64,000 bases of DNA from Melieria omissa (lineage: Eukaryota; Arthropoda; Insecta; Diptera; Ulidiidae), in assembly GCA_963971225.1 (NCBI GenBank), contig OZ020268.1, positions 49,960,404 through 50,024,403 on the forward strand, written 5' to 3'. This document shows, piece by piece, positions 57,920 through 64,000 of the stretch. The stretch's first letter is position 1. The number at the start of each line of letters is the position of its first letter. Both the position numbers and the translations under genes were made by a program. The notes under the pieces are model-generated. The model had not been told where the DNA came from. It was given only the letters and a program-made list of their open reading frames with translations, and did no database searches.

Positions 57920-58510
57920 TGCTAGTTTCTTAGCAATAACACTTGAAGGCCATACAAGTCCCGTTGTGATGTCTGTAGTGAGTGTGGGCAAGCCTTTGCC
58001 ATGCTATGTTCGGTGCTGGCTGAAATCAACCTGAGCGTTAAGCGAACTTGACAATGTGCTCTAGTGGAGTGACATGTATAAACCATGTCCAAGCTGCCTT
58101 CCATTCGGAGCACTAGATATCGGTGGCTGTGAAACACAGTTTATTCGCATAGGATGTGTTGCACAGATTCAATTTCCTCCTCATCCTAGCAGCTGCGGCA
58201 GCAGTCTCGGTGGGACAAATCAAGCTTTTCTGCAAAAATTTCAATGGCGCAGTGCCCTGTTAAGACCTCTGTGAGAACGCAAAGTATTATTTTGATGAAC
58301 CCTAAGACACACAGAGATCTCTTAAGGTTCAGTTTGGCCACACATTGATGCGCTTAATTGCCGCCTTCCTGTGAAGTTCACTGTAAAATTCCTGAAGTGG
58401 CGGAAAGATTCCTGTCCCTATGTACGCGTCCGTAAGCTCCAATCCCTGCCGAGCCAGTTCATTCACTCTCTCATTGCCAGATATAGCTTTGTGACCAGGC
58501 ATCCAGCAGA
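57920..58510 (-). pseudogene. LINE RNase H and C-terminal remnant
   Basis: The minus strand from 58510 gives CWMPGHKAISGNERVNELAR, then QGLEL, the end of the RNase H domain in I/Jockey/R1-type ORF2. Decayed sequence with several stops follows (PTETAAAARMRRKLNLC). It runs to the TTAGG tract at its 3' side. Confidence 0.7.
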
Positions 58511-58520
58511 GTAGAAGTTA

Positions 58521-58538
58521 GTGTGTGTGTGTGTGTGT
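58521..58538 (+). repeat. (GT)n microsatellite
   Basis: Pure GT dinucleotides, directly beside the LINE RNase H remnant. Confidence 0.95.
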
Positions 58539-59506
58539 TAAGTTAGATAGAGCTAATCGTAATTTGTATGGAAGTCTTTCTAATGCTTCTAAAATTAAAT
58601 GTTATTCAGAAAACTATTCAACACTTTAAAACTATTTGTATGTAGATTTGTTAGAGTGATTTGAACGTTTTGTAGAAACAGTAAATGTTGACTAAGGACC
58701 AAAAAGAGAACAATATTCATGTCTATAGGTGCTTCTCTGCCCAGAGATTTATTACTATAAATCTATCTATCTATTACTTTATGGAAAACTAAGATGCTGT
58801 TTGACTTCTTAAATTGTACAAGGATTGTTTATTGAAGTCTGCTGAATACTCGTAGTTATGTGATAGAACACCGATACTACAAGAAGATAACAAGCCGTAA
58901 TGCAGTCGTAGCCCGTCACCGAATGACGTTCTCATACGTCATATTTAACACAAGAAGATAATAAAGACATTAAATTATTATACTCGATTGCCCAAAAGTA
59001 CGTGGATGTTACTTTCTGCGAAATATACTGAAATGTGGTCGACTTCTCCCAGTGCAAGTAGCCATGCAGTTCACACCTACGCGTGTTTCATATGCACATC
59101 AGTACGTGTAATATTTGCATTTCTCTACAATCGAGTGATCTCGATCTTATGTGCTCGCAATTAGCCTAATGGAAACAATCCAAAAATGATTATGGAACAA
59201 TCAATCCTACAGCCGCCTTCAATTCGTGTGACCATATTTAAGATCATCACCTATCAAGCGTATTGGCTCAGTTCAGAATATTGTTTTTGCATTTATGTAG
59301 ATGTGAAGTAATTAATTTATTGATTGTTTGACTTTTTGCATTAGCAAAAAAATAAACAAAAAAGGCAAAACTCAACAAACCAGCAGCTCAATCAAAATGG
59401 AGAAGAAATGTTTTAATTTTTGCGCAAACAATCGTTGTTGCAAAGATCACAGATCGAAACGCCCACAGGCAATTCTCGCCTAAATTTAGCAATGTTTGAG
59501 AAGAAG

Positions 59507-59508
<2 letters not shown>

Positions 59509-59549
<41 letters not shown>
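59509..59549 (+). repeat. (AC)n microsatellite
   Basis: An uninterrupted run of about 20 AC units, about 230 bases upstream of the TATA box of the EGF-module gene. Confidence 0.97.
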
Positions 59550-59553
<4 letters not shown>

Positions 59554-59776
59554 CGAATGCGCTGGCTTATATAGATCTGTATGTACAGTTGTAGGTTCCA
59601 AAGCATCAAACACCAACAACAACAACCTACATAGAGAAAAGCACCAACAATGAAACAAAGTGTACTAACTTTTACCTGAAATGCTCAATCAAGTTTGGCA
59701 GCTGGCTTGGAGCGCGCGAGCGCTTAGACTAAGCCAGTCTGAGCAAAATGCCAAGTCGTATGAGAATCTGGCTGGA

Positions 59777-59815
59777 TATATAAAAGCACTTGGCAGCTGG
59801 AAGCGTCAATCAGTT
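59777..59815 (+). promoter_or_regulatory. Core promoter of the EGF-module gene (TATA and Inr)
   Basis: TATATAAAAG at 59777-59786 is followed 33 bases on by TCAGTT at 59810-59815, a perfect arthropod initiator. The A at 59812 would be the start site, making a 5' UTR of about 233 bases to the ATG. TATA sits slightly further upstream than usual (about -35). Confidence 0.65.
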
Positions 59816-60044
59816 GCGGTTTGTCAATGAAAACGTATTTTCGACGGCGTCGCTTATTCTAGACGCGGCGAAACGAAAGCAAAGCAACAGAACGGCCGAT
59901 TCGGTTGCTTTCATACAGAACGTGAAAAATCTATTTTTGGCTATTTTGTTAAAGTTCAATCGAGTATTGTGCCTCAAGTTTAGTTAAAAAATAAACAAAG
60001 TTAAATAAAACTTGTCCATACAATACACGCAATTCGAAATAACG

Positions 60045-63000
60045 ATGGTGAGTTTTCAAAGGCTGATATGCAAACATAAGTAAATCGACAATTGTGATGC
60101 CATCGTTGTACATAGAAAATAAATTCTGAACGTGATTCAAATACAAATGTGACGCATTGTTGGCATAAAATCATTAGATGGACTTAATATGGACTCGATG
60201 CAATTATATATGTACGGATTGTGCGTGGACCTTGAATTAATTTAGAAAAAAGGAAAATCTTGTAAGAAATGTGGCAAAGGCTTCTTAATGGCGCTCACCA
60301 CATTAGTTCTTCTTATACTGCTTGTAGTATATTCCTCTCAATCCTGGTATTTGACTAAAGAACAGAAGGTCTTCTGATACTACTTTGACCACAAGTGAAG
60401 CACACAAGCTTCAGTTTTGAATGAATAACATTTGCTAGTAAAACATGTTATATAGCTAAACATAGTTAATATATTTTAAGAAATTTTCAAGAAGCACATA
60501 GAATACTACCGTATAACCGTAAAGTAAGATCGTTTTTGTCTAGTCCAAAGTGATCCTCAAACTTTTACCGCAGTAGTGATCTAGTCTAGTCTAGGGATCG
60601 AAGAATGATTTTTAAAGCAACGTATACTAAAAATTTGACAATTATTACTATAGAAAATCTGTCTCTGGTAATCTGTGAGTTGTATCTTTAACTTGTCCAT
60701 TGTTGTTGTGATGTTTCAAAATTGTTTAATAAATAGTTATCGTTTTTTGACTTATAAACTATATTTCAGAGTGATTTCTCATTCGTCGTTAACAATGAGG
60801 GCAGTTGTCTGATTAATTCTGATGTCCTTTTCATGAACTCCAATGCTGTTTAAGCCTTTCGACCTTAAAATTTCCTGAAAACAACTTGACCTATTTTTCA
60901 TTTTATAGCAAAAGCTACGATTCATATATGGGTTTAATTTAAGTAGGCACCAACAAATTAATACTTTTAGAAGTGAATTTAAATGAAATTAGCAAAAATT
61001 TTACTGTTATCCCCAATCATTTCCAGCGATATCAGGGAAAGTTTGTGTTCTAATTGAAGTCTACGGATTGGGCGCGTTTGATAAAAACCATGTTTGTCTA
61101 ATAATGGTTAAATAAGATTAAAAAGTGATAATTTTTTTTCTATAAATATTAAATCATTTTTCTGTAACTAAAAAATATTGATACAAAATTTATTTGACCC
61201 GTTTTAAGCTAAAATTGTTCAAGAGTAAACTAGCTCTAGAACTCTAACACTCTGTCTTCTTTAATAAAATGGAAAATCTACTTTTAACTCACAGTTAAAA
61301 TATTGGCGGTCTCAGATAATTGAGATAAATATTATTTTAGTGCAATTCTTCCCATGCGAATTCTCGAAATCTACAAGTTGCACCTCACGTTATTAGTCCG
61401 GTTTGGAGAACTTTCAGTCATAATCAGATCGATCAGTCAGATCGTCTTTAAAGTATTTAGTTTTTCGATCAAATGTTAGTGATCTAATTTTAATCACTTC
61501 ACCAGTATTATTATTTAGTCGGCGGTAGGAAGTTCACAGTCTAAGTTTTGGTTAGAGTTTGGACAAGATTGAAAAATGATATGAATACATTTTTGATTCT
61601 AAAGAGTGAGCCTTATTAATTTAACATATCTTAACCAAGATCAAAACGGATCAAAAGACAACAACAAACTTGCAAAGAGTGATTTCAGGCCAATCAGGTT
61701 TATCCTTTGCTAACGTTTAGTAATATAGTTGCAAAGTATTCCCAGTAGTCCAGGCTCTGCTGTGGTTTTCACAGACATCTAGCCTCGAAATAACTGGGGA
61801 CAGAGGCTAATATAATTTTAAAGTTATTTGCTTAGAATTTTGATGAACTATTCGGGGAGAAGAAGTAAAGAAGTATTATAAGTCTCATCTCACCAAGTTG
61901 CAGTTATAAGAAAGGACAACTTATTTTTTGTTGAAAATTAAATTCATGAAAACCATTATACAAAAAACATAAACTTTTAATTGTTTCTATTCTATTACTA
62001 TTTCTATGAATCTTAAATTTCTAGTTTTATATATCATTAAGTAAACAAATCAGAACTCTTAACTTTCATTGAATTCATTCCTGTTTTTATGAATACGAAT
62101 CTTGTTTTTTGCATACTTTACAAATAAATTTCTTAAAACTTGAAAAGTAAAAGCAAATTTCTAGTGCTTTAAAATGCAAAAATGTAACAACTTGTTGACA
62201 AATGAGACTTGAACTCAGCCACTTCCGGTCGTCACTGGCGTTAATATTTATTTTTAGAGTTGAATGCGTGGGACGAACGTTATTGCTTTGAATTTGTGCG
62301 TTAATGTGTGGTAAACCAATATGAGAGCGTAACAAATGTGCCATCAGCTTATTGGCTGAGATCACAACTGTGCGCAAAAATTGCTTCAATATTGCCCAAA
62401 ACCAGTTAAGAAATAAAAAACAACAAATTAAAAAACAAGTGGATTCCTTTTAAGCAAATTAGTGTCGCTGAAAGTGTAAGTTATCGACACATAAATCTGT
62501 TAAACTTTGTTTTGTTAGCTGAGTTTGCAGCTAATAAAGACATTTAAATGTTGACTGTGACTAAATGTTTAGATGTGTGACAGCAACTGGCTTTAACCCT
62601 TTAAGTTTGTGTGTGCAGAATGTTAAGAACAGAAAAAAATGATATTTTTGCTACAAATATTACAATTTTCATATAACTAATTTGAACAAAATATTTAGAA
62701 AACAATTATTTAAAAATTTTGTATTTCATTTTCCTCACTCAACAAACTGAGGCTTAACTCCTACTTAACTTCATTAAGAGGTCAAAATGGTTTGAACCAT
62801 TAGTCCAAAGTAAAACCCCTTTCTGGAAAATACTCAGAAAAGTTCAAACTGGTCTTCGAGTGGAAGTGCAACTATCATCGCATGTTCTTTTCTTAACCTA
62901 ACCTGAGCATAACCTAACTTCACTGCAGTTCAAAAAGGGTTAATTGCCATCAAAAGGCGCACACAAAGCAACGCATTTACTTGCTTACAACTCAGCGACT

Positions 63001-64000
63001 TATAACCTGAGTATTGTTAGATTTTGTATTTATTCACTATTTTTTTTATTTATTTTCAGTTTCACTGTGCGCCGTCCAAGCAGGCAATAGCGCTGCTGCT
63101 GCTGGTTGCCGCATGCGCGACGCCGGCTCTAGGTAAAAAAACCGAGAAACGTTGCGTGGACTGTACATATCGTACGTATTACACCTATCAGAACGGCCGA
63201 ACGGTGGAGCGCCAGACGTATCGCAATTCTCGTGGTATTTAGAAACAGAAACAGAATAGAATTCTTGCAAAACTTTCGGCGTGTTCCTAAACATCGCACC
63301 GTAGCGGGCACTTTGCACCAGACCTAAGTCCCCTACAACTTTCGGCACTCTACTCACCGCACTCTCTGTACCTTCAACTACCACACAAAAATACGTTCTG
63401 AATTAGAACTTCTAATTACTGCAACTTTAAGGCGTTTAGTAAACTTGTAACTTATTCACTTTGATCTTTTGAACTTTCACTTCATCTGTAATTAACTGCA
63501 TTGAAAATATTTGCATCTATTTCTCTCCTGCTCACTCTAACCTCACTTCAACCGACTCACTCACTTAGTGACTAACCGTTGCCATTTTTATCCCTTTGAA
63601 AATCCTCCAAAAACCATGCCACTCACTAGCCGAGACCTATGGCTGCAGCGGCAATCCGTGTGGCGTCAATGCCGTCTGCCAGGAAGCTTCCGGCGGTCGG
63701 CCAGTTTGCTCATGTCCGCCCGGCCATAGCGGCAATCCGCTGACGCATTGCAATCGCGACGAGTGTCTGGACAATATAGACTGTCGGCCGGATCTGCAAT
63801 GCAAGGCGGGACGCTGTGTGAATCCGTGCGTGGGCGCTTGTGGCTTAAGCGCCAATTGTGAGGTTAGTTTTTTTTAGTTTTTTTTATATTTCATGTGCGC
63901 AGAGTTTGCCATTGTCTAATTGCAGCCCAAGAATCATGTGGCCGTGTGCAGTTGTCCAGTTGGCTTTGCTGGTGATCCGTTTACTGCTTGTCATCGCGTC
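60045..64000 (+). CDS. Secreted EGF/DPY-module protein, 5' part (runs off the right edge)
   Basis: Exons 60045-60047 (the ATG alone), 63060-63234, 63630-63862 and 63926-64000+, all GT-AG and in phase. The assembled start is M-FHCAPSKQAIALLLLVAAC then ATPALG, a signal peptide. A short Tyr/Thr-rich segment with a Cys pair (RCVDCTYRTYYTYQNG) follows. EGF-like and DPY-type modules come next: GCSGNPCGVNAVCQE, CSCPPGHSGNPLTHC, DNIDCRPDLQCKAGRCVNPC and PKNHVAVCSCPVGFAGDPF. Such repeats occur in Dumpy and other apical/cuticular matrix proteins, so an extracellular matrix or receptor role is likely. I cannot name the gene, and its C-terminal part (possible ZP domain) is outside the window. The ATG exon sits in a clean TATA/Inr transcription unit. 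Confidence 0.78.
60048..63059 (+). other. 3-kb first intron of the EGF-module gene
   Basis: The donor GTGAGT follows the ATG directly and the acceptor is TATTTTCAG at 63051-63059. The intron is AT-rich with no recognisable gene or element, so it is a good place for enhancers. Confidence 0.6.

Noticed and set aside
1..64000. CRISPR-like or bacterial operon features
   Set aside because: The window is clearly eukaryotic; no direct-repeat/spacer array is present.

Overview
The window is nuclear DNA from a higher dipteran, most likely a tephritid-type fruit fly. The genes are split by short GT-AG introns, intergenic DNA is AT-rich, and most predicted proteins resemble Drosophila-lineage families (BubR1, Mulder/PRORP, PpV/PP6, RhoGAP5A, Met/gce, Arp8). 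It also carries fly-type LINEs, a Ty3/gypsy element and MITEs. The family-level assignment is inference. Exon joins below were made by eye from splice sites and reading-frame continuity; no database search was run.

Left part (1-15.8 kb) is gene-dense. In order: the 5' end of a PHF12-like PHD-finger gene (-), a small UMA-motif protein (+), a very long BubR1 gene (+, 6 exons, about 2194 aa), an unrecognised 295-aa coiled-coil gene (-, convergent with BubR1), the mitochondrial RNase P nuclease Mulder (-) and a DNL-type zinc-finger mitochondrial protein (+). BubR1 is the most interesting gene here. Its 5-kb central exon encodes arrays of short linear motifs: about five ABBA-like Cdc20-binding motifs, a triple EDKTET unit, and nine about 30-45-residue units whose cores resemble the PP2A-B56 docking motif LxxIxE.

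16-26 kb is a transposon cluster. It holds a SINE with 12-bp target duplications, a 5'-truncated LINE with a 10-bp target duplication and an uninterrupted ORF, a tRNA-like sequence, tandem R1/Jockey-type LINE tails, and a 4.4-kb defective gypsy-type LTR element. That element has 159-bp LTRs, a 4-bp target duplication and a hairpin-repeat leader.

28-48 kb is gene-dense again: a double-MADF/C2H2 zinc-finger protein (-), sulfiredoxin (+), Arp8 (-), PP6 catalytic subunit PpV (+), chimaerin-type RhoGAP5A (-) and the bHLH-PAS juvenile-hormone receptor gene Met/gce (+, with a 3.1-kb intron inside the PAS region). Several neighbours are divergent pairs likely to share upstream DNA (Mulder/DNL, MADF-ZnF/sulfiredoxin, Arp8/PpV).

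48-60 kb is gene-poor and repeat-rich: a TTAA-flanked MITE, a pogo-like MITE, LINE remnants, a second SINE copy and microsatellites. From about 59.8 kb a TATA-containing promoter drives a secreted EGF/DPY-module protein. Its first coding exon holds only the ATG, followed by a 3-kb intron, and the gene runs off the right edge.
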